Positions 1-7,485 of a stretch of DNA of 64,000 bases are shown here, in pieces. A program made the position numbers and the translations under genes. The notes below the pieces were generated by a model. The model saw nothing but the letters and a program-made list of their open reading frames with translations, made no database searches and was not told where the DNA came from. Position 1 is the first letter of the stretch. Each line of letters starts with the position of its first letter. This DNA is from Promineifilum sp. (GTDB taxonomy: Bacteria; Chloroflexota; Anaerolineae; Promineifilales; Promineifilaceae), in contig JACKBY010000006.1 in the NCBI GenBank assembly GCA_020634335.1, positions 62,001-126,000 on the forward strand, given 5' to 3'.

Positions 1-621
1 CATAGCGTTAATGATAAGGAGCCGAAATACGGGCTGGCGGTGACCGGTATCGTCCACCCGAATGACATCAAGAAAAAAGGCGGCGCGCTTGCGGGGGATG
101 TATTGTTGCTCACAAAGGCGCTTGGCGTGGGTATTATCACGACAGCCCTGAAACAGGAAAGGGCCGAGTTGGCCCATGTGGCGGCCGCCGTCACCAGTAT
201 GAAATTGCTGAACCGGGCCGCCGCCGCGGCGGCCATCGCCGCCGATGCCCATGCCATGACCGACATCACTGGCTTTGGTCTGCTGGGTCATGGACACGAG
301 ATGGCCGAGCAAAGTGCCGTCGATTTCCGCTTCCGCCTGGCCCACATCCCTTGGCTACCTGGCGCAAAGGCGTATGGCATTGCTGGAGCATTCCCGGGTG
401 GGATGGATAACAACGCCGGCTATTTCGACCGGTGGGTAAGTTTTGCTGATGGAATCGACCAGGGCTATCTTTACCACGATATGCTGTTCACGCCGGAGAC
501 GTCAGGGGGACTATTGGTGTCTCTGTCCCCGGACAAAGTGTCCGGGTTCTTGGCCCGTGTTCCCCAAGCAACCGTTGTGGGAGAGGTAGAACCCGGCGAT
601 GGACATATCTGGGTCGACTAA
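1..621 (+). CDS. selD: Selenide, water dikinase (SelD), C-terminal part
   Basis: SelD makes selenophosphate from selenide and ATP, the selenium donor for selenocysteine-tRNA synthesis and for 2-selenouridine. The reading frame is open from base 1, so the gene begins upstream of the window; the catalytic Cys/Sec near the N-terminus is not visible. The visible part begins in HSVNDKEPKYGLAVTG, typical of the end of the SelD N-terminal domain, and contains DITGFGLLGHGHEMA and TSGGLLVSL, both conserved in the AIR-synthase-like C-terminal fold. It precedes an Xaa-Pro peptidase by 15 bases and lies about 5 kb from selB, which supports an active selenium pathway. Partial only because of the window edge. 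Confidence 0.95.
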   Translation, partial: HSVNDKEPKYGLAVTGIVHPNDIKKKGGALAGDVLLLTKALGVGIITTALKQERAELAHVAAAVTSMKLLNRAAAAAAIAADAHAMTDITGFGLLGHGHEMAEQSAVDFRFRLAHIPWLPGAKAYGIAGAFPGGMDNNAGYFDRWVSFADGIDQGYLYHDMLFTPETSGGLLVSLSPDKVSGFLARVPQATVVGEVEPGDGHIWVD

Positions 622-636
622 CTACTGAGGAAAAGA

Positions 637-1707
637 ATGCAATCACGACTAGATCTTGTGCGGCAGCGTTTCAATGAATGGCTTATTGACGGGTTGCTCA
701 TCACCAGTCCCGCCAATCGGCGCTGGCTTAGTGGCTTCACCGGCTCGGCCGGCATGCTTCTTATTACCCACGACAAGGCACTGCTGGCAACTGACTCGCG
801 CTATTGGGAACAAGCGGCGCGGGAGGCTCCCGACTTTCAGATCCACCAAATCCGCTCGGAACCGGATGCTCAACTAAACTTCTTGAAACAGGGAGGAGTG
901 ACCCGCATCGGCTTCGAGGCCAAGCACGTAACCGTTGCCGACCACGCCCGGTTGTTAGGCTATGATGATTATTCTTTCACAGCGCTAACGGCCACGCTTG
1001 AGCCATTCCGGGCCATCAAATCGGCAGCCGAACTGGAGCTGATTCGAAAGGCGGCACAGATCACTGATGACACGGTGACTCAGTTTCCCCAATTCGCCAG
1101 GCCCGGCGTCACCGAGCGAGCTTTGGCCTGGATGCTCGAAAAAACCATGCGCGAAGCGGGAGCGGATCGGCCCGGATTCGATATCATCGTCGCCTCGGGG
1201 CCAAACAGCGCCTTGCCCCATCACCACCCCGGCGATCGGCCGTTGGAACCTGGGGATTCCATCGTTGTTGACCTTGGAGCTGAAGTCAACGGCTATCGCA
1301 GCGATCTGACGCGAACGTTTTACCTGGGCGATACGGTCGACGATACCTTCTGGAATATCTATCAGATCGTTCATGACGCACAATTGGCTGCAATCGAGGG
1401 CATTCGCGCGGGCGTAACGGGCAAACATATTGATTCGTTGGCCCGCGACCTCATCACCAACGCCGGGCATGGCGAGCACTTTGGCCACGGTACGGGCCAT
1501 AGTCTGGGTCTAGAAATTCACGAGTCTCCCAGTTTTGGGGCAAAGGCTGATAATGCAGTAATCGGGGCGGGTACGGTGATGACCGTAGAACCAGGCATTT
1601 ATGTACCCGGCTATGGCGGCGTAAGGATTGAAGACCTTGTGCTAGTCACAGACGAAGGCTCAGAGTATTTAAGCCACGCGCCTCAGTCACCGCTGATCAG
1701 CGTATAG
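637..1707 (+). CDS. Xaa-Pro aminopeptidase / M24B metallopeptidase
   Basis: Cytoplasmic peptidase that removes N-terminal residues preceding proline. The 356-residue protein has the two-domain M24B plan: a creatinase-like N-terminal domain (about 1-120) and the pita-bread catalytic domain. All five metal ligands are visible: Asp in VVDLGAE, Asp in RSDLTRTFY, His in FGHGTGHSLG, Glu in TVEPGIY and Glu in RIEDLVLV. The start is preceded by GAGGAAAAG. It is probably co-transcribed with selD, 15 bases upstream. Its last 21 bases overlap the end of the convergent glycosyltransferase gene. Which family member (PepP, PepQ or YpdF-like) cannot be decided; the short length favours YpdF/PepQ-like small enzymes. 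Confidence 0.9.
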   Translation: MQSRLDLVRQRFNEWLIDGLLITSPANRRWLSGFTGSAGMLLITHDKALLATDSRYWEQAAREAPDFQIHQIRSEPDAQLNFLKQGGVTRIGFEAKHVTVADHARLLGYDDYSFTALTATLEPFRAIKSAAELELIRKAAQITDDTVTQFPQFARPGVTERALAWMLEKTMREAGADRPGFDIIVASGPNSALPHHHPGDRPLEPGDSIVVDLGAEVNGYRSDLTRTFYLGDTVDDTFWNIYQIVHDAQLAAIEGIRAGVTGKHIDSLARDLITNAGHGEHFGHGTGHSLGLEIHESPSFGAKADNAVIGAGTVMTVEPGIYVPGYGGVRIEDLVLVTDEGSEYLSHAPQSPLISV

Positions 1708-2916
1708 CAAGTCCTCATACAGTTGGGACACTAGTGGAATAATACGCCGCCAATCATACCGGGCGGCAAACTGTTTTGCCGCTTCGCTCAGCATCGCGCG
1801 TTGCTCTTCATCCGCTAATAGCTGAAGGATGGTGGCTATCCACTGCTGGGGAGTATCGGCGAAAAGCAATTCTCTCCCGTCACTGACGTCAAAGCCCTCG
1901 GCTCCTAATGTTGTCGATATGACCGGTACGCCTGAGGCCATTGCTTCTATCAGTTTGAGACGCGTGCCGCTGCCTATGCGAAGAGGCATGATGCAAACAG
2001 AGGCGCCTGCCAAGTAGGGCTGTATATGAGGGACACGACCCGTTAGCGTGATACCCTTTTCCGCACGCAACCGCTCAAGTCGTGGGTGCGGCCGTTGGCC
2101 GACAATGGCCCACGTGGTATGCGGCCGCGCGCGCCGAATTTCCGGCCACACGTGGCGCGCGAACCATAACACCGCGTCAACATTGGGCCGATAGTCCATC
2201 TTGCCCGTAAAGACTAAATCGAAGGTCACCTCCGGCGTGGAGGGCCATCGTCTCTCGTACTCGGCAATATCGATGGTATTGGGAACGACTCTAATGCGCT
2301 CCTCTTCTACCCCGCCAATCTTCGCCAGTTGTGCCCGATCACTCCGGCTAACGGCCAGAATGGCATCGGCCTGCTGGGTGGCCCACTTTTCGAAGCGAGC
2401 CAACCGTCCGATTTGCAGCCCTGAATAAAGAGCCACCGGCCAGCGAGAAGGAGTGTGAAAGTCAACCTGCATGGCTCGACGTTGCAACTCGGTCTCCGCA
2501 TTGTGGCAATCGAGCACGATATGGGCCGCAGGCCCATATCGTCGCACCAGTTCGATGTACGGGCCCAGCTCCAGCCCCTCGACCTGCACGGCCTGGTAAG
2601 AATCCGTGGTCAGCGCCCGAATTAGACTGTCGGAAAATTCGGGATTTCGCAGCCGTTGGGCCACGTCGGGCAGCGAGTTGGTGGCGAGCTGCCTGATTCT
2701 GTCCGCCGAGGAACGCGCCGGCACGCGGACGGGCGGCAAGACCCGGCAGACAGATTCCAATGGTTCAAGCCCCAACGACAACTCCCCCTCGGAGAAGCTT
2801 AGCAACGAAACCTGATGACTCTGTGCCAAAGCTCTTAGCATGTGCAGGTTCCGCAAGCTCGTTCCTTGTTGAGGAGGATACGGCAGTTGAGGAGTCAGCA
2901 TCAGGATATGGGCCAT
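1687..2916 (-). CDS. Glycosyltransferase family 4 (GT-B fold)
   Basis: Likely transfers a sugar from a nucleotide-sugar donor onto a lipid or polysaccharide acceptor at the inner face of the membrane. About 409 residues from the preferred ATG at 2916 (MAHILMLTPQLPYPP), which directly follows the stop codon of the upstream glycosyltransferase; an in-frame ATG at 2937 would overlap that gene. The N-terminal half has the PPQQGTSLR loop expected for an acceptor domain. The C-terminal half has the GT4 donor-binding pattern: VFTGKMDYRPNVDAV, TGRVPHIQPYL, and RIGSGTRLKLIEAMASGVPV with the EX7E-type glutamate. The 3' end overlaps the convergent peptidase gene. The substrate cannot be inferred. Confidence 0.88.
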   Translation of the reverse strand: MAHILMLTPQLPYPPQQGTSLRNLHMLRALAQSHQVSLLSFSEGELSLGLEPLESVCRVLPPVRVPARSSADRIRQLATNSLPDVAQRLRNPEFSDSLIRALTTDSYQAVQVEGLELGPYIELVRRYGPAAHIVLDCHNAETELQRRAMQVDFHTPSRWPVALYSGLQIGRLARFEKWATQQADAILAVSRSDRAQLAKIGGVEEERIRVVPNTIDIAEYERRWPSTPEVTFDLVFTGKMDYRPNVDAVLWFARHVWPEIRRARPHTTWAIVGQRPHPRLERLRAEKGITLTGRVPHIQPYLAGASVCIMPLRIGSGTRLKLIEAMASGVPVISTTLGAEGFDVSDGRELLFADTPQQWIATILQLLADEEQRAMLSEAAKQFAARYDWRRIIPLVSQLYEDLLYADQR

Positions 2917-2917
2917 G

Positions 2918-4030
2918 TCAGACTTCGTTCCCGGCATAAACGGCGGCCGTGGCGGCGGCCGTCTTCGCCCAGCTAAATTGTTGGGCCTGGATCAGTCCGG
3001 CCGTTTTCAATGTTTGAGCATATTCACGGTCGGACAACACGTGCCACAAACCGCTTATCCAACCTTCGACATCATCCGGATCAAGCATGATGGCCGAATT
3101 CCCGACGACTTCAGGTAACGACCCCCGATTGCTCACTATGACCGGGCAGCTGGCATGCATGGCTTCCAACGCCGGCAGCCCAAATCCTTCGTAAAACGAT
3201 GGAAATGCCAATACCCCAGCGGCTCGATAAAGATGAGCTAACTGTATGTCGGTCAAACCGCTTAAATGAAGTACATGATCGCCCAGGTCCAATTGCCCAA
3301 TCGTTTGAAAAATCTCCATGTCGAGCCATCCGCGGCTTCCTACCAACACCAGGGGAGTCGTAATGTGATGCTTTGTCCGCAATTGCTTGTAAGCGTTCAG
3401 CAACATGGGGATGTTCTTGCGCGGCTCCAGGGTTCCCACGGCCAGCACGAATCCACGTCCAACCTTCAGCGCCTCCACGGTGTTCTCTATATCCTCCTGA
3501 GCAAAGGTATGGGAATGTATCGGATTTGCGGCCAGGTAAATAGTCGTCACCTTGTTAGCAGCCACGCCAAGCAGAGAGATCAAGTCCCTTCGCGTTGCCT
3601 CGCTGTCGGCAATGATATGATTCGCAGCCCTGACCGCCCACCCTATTTGATCCAGATAATAGCGCCGGCTCTCCGGAGTGAGGAATTCCGGATAGTACAA
3701 AAACGTCAAATCGTGCACAGTGATGATCCGCCGTTTAGCACCAGCAACTGGCGGGATGAAATCGGGGCTGTGGAATACGTCCAGTTCATATCGGAAAAGT
3801 TCAGCAGCCAGGGTAAGGCGTTCCAATCGGTGATGGCAGGGTGTAAACAAGTTACTACGCGAAAACATCGTATGATCCGGCACGAAAGAGCGCTTTTCCC
3901 GATGGCTATGGAAGATGCGAAAATGGCTTGCTCCCCTGAGGTCACCCAGAGCTTGGATTAAATGAATGGTATACTGGCTGATGCCACCCATTTGATAGGT
4001 GGGTAATCGACAATCAATACCGATGTGCAT
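2918..4030 (-). CDS. Glycosyltransferase family 4
   Basis: GT-B glycosyltransferase of about 370 residues. I place the start at MHIGIDCRLP (4030); an upstream in-frame start at 4066 adds 12 residues unlike the family. Visible elements are DVFHSPDFIPP and VHDLTF in the acceptor domain, VGTLEPRKNIPMLL at the start of the donor domain, and SFYEGFGLPALEAMHASCPV with the conserved E-F-G-x-x-x-x-E signature of GT4. It is translationally adjacent to the second GT4 gene downstream, so the pair probably acts in one glycan pathway such as exopolysaccharide or glycolipid synthesis. It resembles mannosyltransferases of the WbaZ/RfaB kind, but substrate assignment would be a guess. Confidence 0.88.
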   Translation of the reverse strand: MHIGIDCRLPTYQMGGISQYTIHLIQALGDLRGASHFRIFHSHREKRSFVPDHTMFSRSNLFTPCHHRLERLTLAAELFRYELDVFHSPDFIPPVAGAKRRIITVHDLTFLYYPEFLTPESRRYYLDQIGWAVRAANHIIADSEATRRDLISLLGVAANKVTTIYLAANPIHSHTFAQEDIENTVEALKVGRGFVLAVGTLEPRKNIPMLLNAYKQLRTKHHITTPLVLVGSRGWLDMEIFQTIGQLDLGDHVLHLSGLTDIQLAHLYRAAGVLAFPSFYEGFGLPALEAMHASCPVIVSNRGSLPEVVGNSAIMLDPDDVEGWISGLWHVLSDREYAQTLKTAGLIQAQQFSWAKTAAATAAVYAGNEV

Positions 4031-4068
4031 AGGATGATTGTATGGTGGATGAGGGAAGAGCCGCAAAT

Positions 4069-4097
4069 TGGGCAGCCGGTTATCCGGTTAGTATAAT
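4069..4097 (+). promoter_or_regulatory. Candidate promoter for the coiled-coil gene
   Basis: A perfect TATAAT lies at 4092-4097 in the divergent gap between the glycosyltransferase pair and the coiled-coil gene, 50 bases before the latter's start. The -35 match is poor (TTGGGC around 4068-4073), so this rests mainly on the -10 box. Confidence 0.35.
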
Positions 4098-4147
4098 GTT
4101 CTATCCGGCCATGAAGGCACACGACATGGCGCTGAGGTGTAATCCTG

Positions 4148-5413
4148 ATGACAAAGAATGGAAATGCTAAACCCGCAGCCGGCGCGTTCGATCAAGAGCT
4201 AGGCGAATTTCGCAAGCGGCTGGAATGGCTGGATGAAGAGCGCCGAAAATCCGGCCGGAAGCTGGCCGAGCTAGAACAACGCAGTGCCTTGCAAGAGCGC
4301 GAACTGGCTAGCCGTGACAGACGTATCCAGGACCTCGAAAAACAGCTGTCCCTGGTTAACTCGCAATTGACCCGCATCCCGATGATCGATACCCAGTTAT
4401 CGCAATTCAGGGATGATATTGTCAAGATGATCGAACAGTATGACAAGCGCCGAATCGATGCCGAACGGGAACTGGATCGACTTCGGCGGGTGGAACATGA
4501 GGCTACGACGCGGGAAATTGCCGATATACGCAAGGAGTTACCGGCCATCGGCCGCATCGAGCAGGAGTTGCCCCTGAGACAGGCTGAGGAAACCAGGCTC
4601 GCCAATCTAATCGGCGTGCAGCAAAACATCCTTGCCCAGGTAAGCACTCAGGTCGAAAACGTCGAACGGTCACTCACATTCCTGGCCGAAAAGGAAAAAC
4701 AGGACAGCCGCAATATCGGTGAAATCCAGGCCACTCTTTTGGAGATCAGCAAGCGCTGGGAACCTATCAGTAACCGTCTGGAGATACTGGGTCAAAATTT
4801 GTCCAAGGTGCAGACCACGGCACAAACCACAGGTGAGGCTCAGGTGCTGCTGCGCAAGAGCATTAGTGATTGGACGGAGCAAGTTCAGATTGGCGAACAC
4901 GAGCGCAACCAACGTTTGGCTAGTTGGCAGCGTACCATGGATGAACAGGAGGCGGCCTTCCAGCGTTTTAACCAGGATTGGGTAAAGTTTAATAACCAGC
5001 ATAACGAATCGCGCACGGCCGTGGAGACGATGAAATCTCTGCAAACTCACCTGGAGCAACAGCAGCGAGAAGCCAACGAACTGGTCAGAGTCGAATCAAA
5101 GCGCATGGAATCGCGGTGGGAGCAATTCACCCAGGAAGACGCGCGAAAGTGGAAAAATTTCGAGGCAGACTCTTTGCAGCGGCTGTCTATTAACGATAGG
5201 CGTGAGAGAGAACTGCGCGAACAAATTATCACCTTGGAAGAGGAACTGGAGCGCTTGACCGTCGAATTGACCACCATTGTGCGCGTACAGACAGCACAAT
5301 CCGAAGCCATCAAGAAGTGGCCACTCGCCTGGTTGGAGGAAGTAGAGAAAGCTCTCGACCAGAACCCCAACCGGCGACGCCAACCCGCGTTGGTGCCTGT
5401 GCGAGAGGAGTAG
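4148..5413 (+). CDS. Long coiled-coil protein, function unknown
   Basis: A 421-residue hydrophilic protein, almost entirely predicted coiled coil: heptad-like E/K/R/Q/L patterns run from about residue 12 to 395 (for example LEQRSALQERELASRDRRI and LREQIITLEEELERLTVEL). There is no signal peptide or membrane segment, so it should be cytoplasmic. It lies between a divergent glycosyltransferase and selB, with selB starting 33 bases after its stop, so the two may share a transcript. I do not recognise a family. By composition it resembles SMC-like or scaffold coiled coils, but it has no ATPase head. The gene is real by codon use, length and its own -10 box. Confidence 0.8.
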   Translation: MTKNGNAKPAAGAFDQELGEFRKRLEWLDEERRKSGRKLAELEQRSALQERELASRDRRIQDLEKQLSLVNSQLTRIPMIDTQLSQFRDDIVKMIEQYDKRRIDAERELDRLRRVEHEATTREIADIRKELPAIGRIEQELPLRQAEETRLANLIGVQQNILAQVSTQVENVERSLTFLAEKEKQDSRNIGEIQATLLEISKRWEPISNRLEILGQNLSKVQTTAQTTGEAQVLLRKSISDWTEQVQIGEHERNQRLASWQRTMDEQEAAFQRFNQDWVKFNNQHNESRTAVETMKSLQTHLEQQQREANELVRVESKRMESRWEQFTQEDARKWKNFEADSLQRLSINDRRERELREQIITLEEELERLTVELTTIVRVQTAQSEAIKKWPLAWLEEVEKALDQNPNRRRQPALVPVREE

Positions 5414-5446
5414 GGCCAACTTCCTCTCCCCCGGTCCCTACCATCT

Positions 5447-7324
5447 ATGCACGTTATCGGGACAGCCGGTCACGTTGACCACGGCAAATCCACCCTTGTC
5501 GAAGCCCTAACCGGCATTGATCCCGACCGGCTGGCCGAAGAAAAGGCCAGAGAAATGACCATTGACCTGGGGTTCGCCTGGCTGACCCTCGATGGCGAAG
5601 AAATAGGAATTGTGGATGTTCCCGGCCATCGGGACTTCATCGAGAACATGCTGGCCGGCGTCGGAGGCATTGATCTGACATTGTTGGCTATCGCCGCCGA
5701 TGAAGGGGTGATGCCACAGACGCGAGAGCACCTGGCCATCCTCGACCTGTTGGAGATCAACCGGGGCATCGTCGCCTTAACCAAGAGCGATCTGGTCGAC
5801 GATCCTGATTGGCTCGAACTGGTGACCCTGGAAATAAGTGACGTTCTGCAGGGAACAACGCTGGCCGATGCACCAATTATTCCCGTTTCCGCTCGCTCCG
5901 GCGCGGGGCTCAACGACCTGAAAAGCGAAATCTCCATTGCCTTGCGTGCGATAGGGCCAAAACCGGATTGGGCAAAGCCCCGCCTGCCCATCGATCGCAT
6001 CTTCTCCTTGCCCGGATTCGGCACGGTTGTCACCGGCACCCTGGTAGGCGGTAGCCTCCACGTCGGTAATGAGGTTCAAGTCGAACCGGGCAAGCTCATC
6101 GGCCGAGTTCGCGGGCTACAAACCCACAAGGTTAAACGTGAAACGGTTCATCCCGGCAGCCGAGTGGCCATTAACCTGACCGGCATTGATCGAGAGGTAT
6201 TGTATCGTGGGCAGGTCGTGACGCTTCGGGGGCAGATCAGGGAGACGAGACAAATCGACGTGACCTACCGACATTTACGCGACGTGGATGTCCCCCTGCG
6301 CCACAACGATGCGGTCAAACTCTTCACCGGCGCGGCCGAGGTGAGCGCTCGCGCGCGAGTAATCGGCCGCGAGCACATTTCCCCGGGCGAATCCGGTTGG
6401 GTCCAGTTAACTCTAGACGAGCCTGTCGCCGTGACGCGGGGCGATCATTTCATTCTGCGACGGCCTTCGCCGGGCATGACCCTAGGTGGCGGCCTCATCC
6501 TCGATCCTCATGCCGCTCGTCGCCACCGCCGGTTTCGCGCAGACGTGATCGAACGGTTTAGTGCACTGTCCGAAGGAACATCGGAAGACCTTTTACTGAA
6601 TACGCTGGAGAGGCTCGGCCCTGTGCAGGCATCCACCTTGGTAGAAAAAGCGGGGTTAACGGCAAGTGATGCCCTTGAACCCATGCGTGCACTGGTCGCC
6701 GACGGCCGCGTTATTGATCTCGGCAGGATAGTGATTGCCGCACCGGCATGGCATTCGCTGGGCGAAAAGATTCTGGCCGAACTGGAATCTTACCACCGTG
6801 ACGTGCCGCTGCGCGGCGGTCTGGAGCGCGAGGCGCTACGCAGCAAGCTGCAGTGCCCGCCCCTTGTTTTCAACGCCTTGCTCGACCGTATGTCTGCAGA
6901 GGGTCAGATTCTCGAATCGAGCACCCTGCTGCAATTACCTCACCATCGTATAGAATTTACGCCAGAACAAGAGCGATCGATTGCCCAACTGATGTCACGG
7001 TTTGAGAGTCAGGGTATCTTGTCGCCCAGTGTAAAGGAATGCAAGGCGATGGTGGGCGATCTTGTCTATTACGCGCTCGTCGATCTGGGCCGGTTGAAGC
7101 CTGTGTCCGAAGACGTTGTTTATTCGGCCGACATCTATGAGCGCCTCATTGCCCGGCTCACCCGGCAACTTCATCAACAAGGATCTATTTCGGCTGGCGA
7201 AGCCCGTGATCTGCTGGATTGCAGCCGAAAGTACGCGATTGCCCTGCTGGAACACATGGACGAGCTCCATATCACGCAGCGCTCCGGCGATAGTCGAATC
7301 CCCACCCGCCCACTTAAGGAATGA
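5447..7324 (+). CDS. selB: Selenocysteine-specific translation elongation factor SelB
   Basis: GTPase that delivers Sec-tRNA to the ribosome at UGA codons carrying a downstream SECIS element. The 625-residue protein has the full SelB plan: G1 at residues 6-16 (GHVDHGKST), G3 DVPGH, G4 TKSD, then EF-Tu-like domains II and III, and a C-terminal region of winged-helix repeats (about 370-625) that binds SECIS RNA. Length matches bacterial SelB (about 610-640). Together with selD at the left edge it implies selenocysteine incorporation; selA and selC are not in the window. The start ATG at 5447 begins MHVIGTAGHVDHGKST, typical for the family, and no alternative is needed. Confidence 0.96.
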   Translation: MHVIGTAGHVDHGKSTLVEALTGIDPDRLAEEKAREMTIDLGFAWLTLDGEEIGIVDVPGHRDFIENMLAGVGGIDLTLLAIAADEGVMPQTREHLAILDLLEINRGIVALTKSDLVDDPDWLELVTLEISDVLQGTTLADAPIIPVSARSGAGLNDLKSEISIALRAIGPKPDWAKPRLPIDRIFSLPGFGTVVTGTLVGGSLHVGNEVQVEPGKLIGRVRGLQTHKVKRETVHPGSRVAINLTGIDREVLYRGQVVTLRGQIRETRQIDVTYRHLRDVDVPLRHNDAVKLFTGAAEVSARARVIGREHISPGESGWVQLTLDEPVAVTRGDHFILRRPSPGMTLGGGLILDPHAARRHRRFRADVIERFSALSEGTSEDLLLNTLERLGPVQASTLVEKAGLTASDALEPMRALVADGRVIDLGRIVIAAPAWHSLGEKILAELESYHRDVPLRGGLEREALRSKLQCPPLVFNALLDRMSAEGQILESSTLLQLPHHRIEFTPEQERSIAQLMSRFESQGILSPSVKECKAMVGDLVYYALVDLGRLKPVSEDVVYSADIYERLIARLTRQLHQQGSISAGEARDLLDCSRKYAIALLEHMDELHITQRSGDSRIPTRPLKE

Positions 7325-7351
7325 TTCCTTCTGCTTTATCCGCAGCGCCAC

Positions 7352-7380
7352 TTGACATATAGTGTAACGGGCACTATCAT
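7352..7380 (+). promoter_or_regulatory. Sigma70-type promoter with an inverted repeat in the spacer
   Basis: TTGACA at 7352-7357, a 17-base spacer, and TATCAT at 7375-7380. The spacer contains TAGTG and CACTA (7359-7363 and 7371-7376 region) as an inverted repeat, a possible operator. It would drive the PA14/SH3b gene with a leader of roughly 100 bases. Confidence 0.6.
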
Positions 7381-7485
7381 TATGTCATGTGTTGCAAGCA
7401 CAACTCCATGTGCTTGTTTGTCCTATCCAGGCGGTCAAAGCCTGATAAACCGCCAGGGTTTGCGCCATCTACAGGAGCGTTTTCA

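Noticed and set aside
7325..7485. tRNA-Sec (selC) next to selB
   Set aside because: No cloverleaf with the long acceptor and variable arms of tRNA-Sec is visible here or in other gaps.
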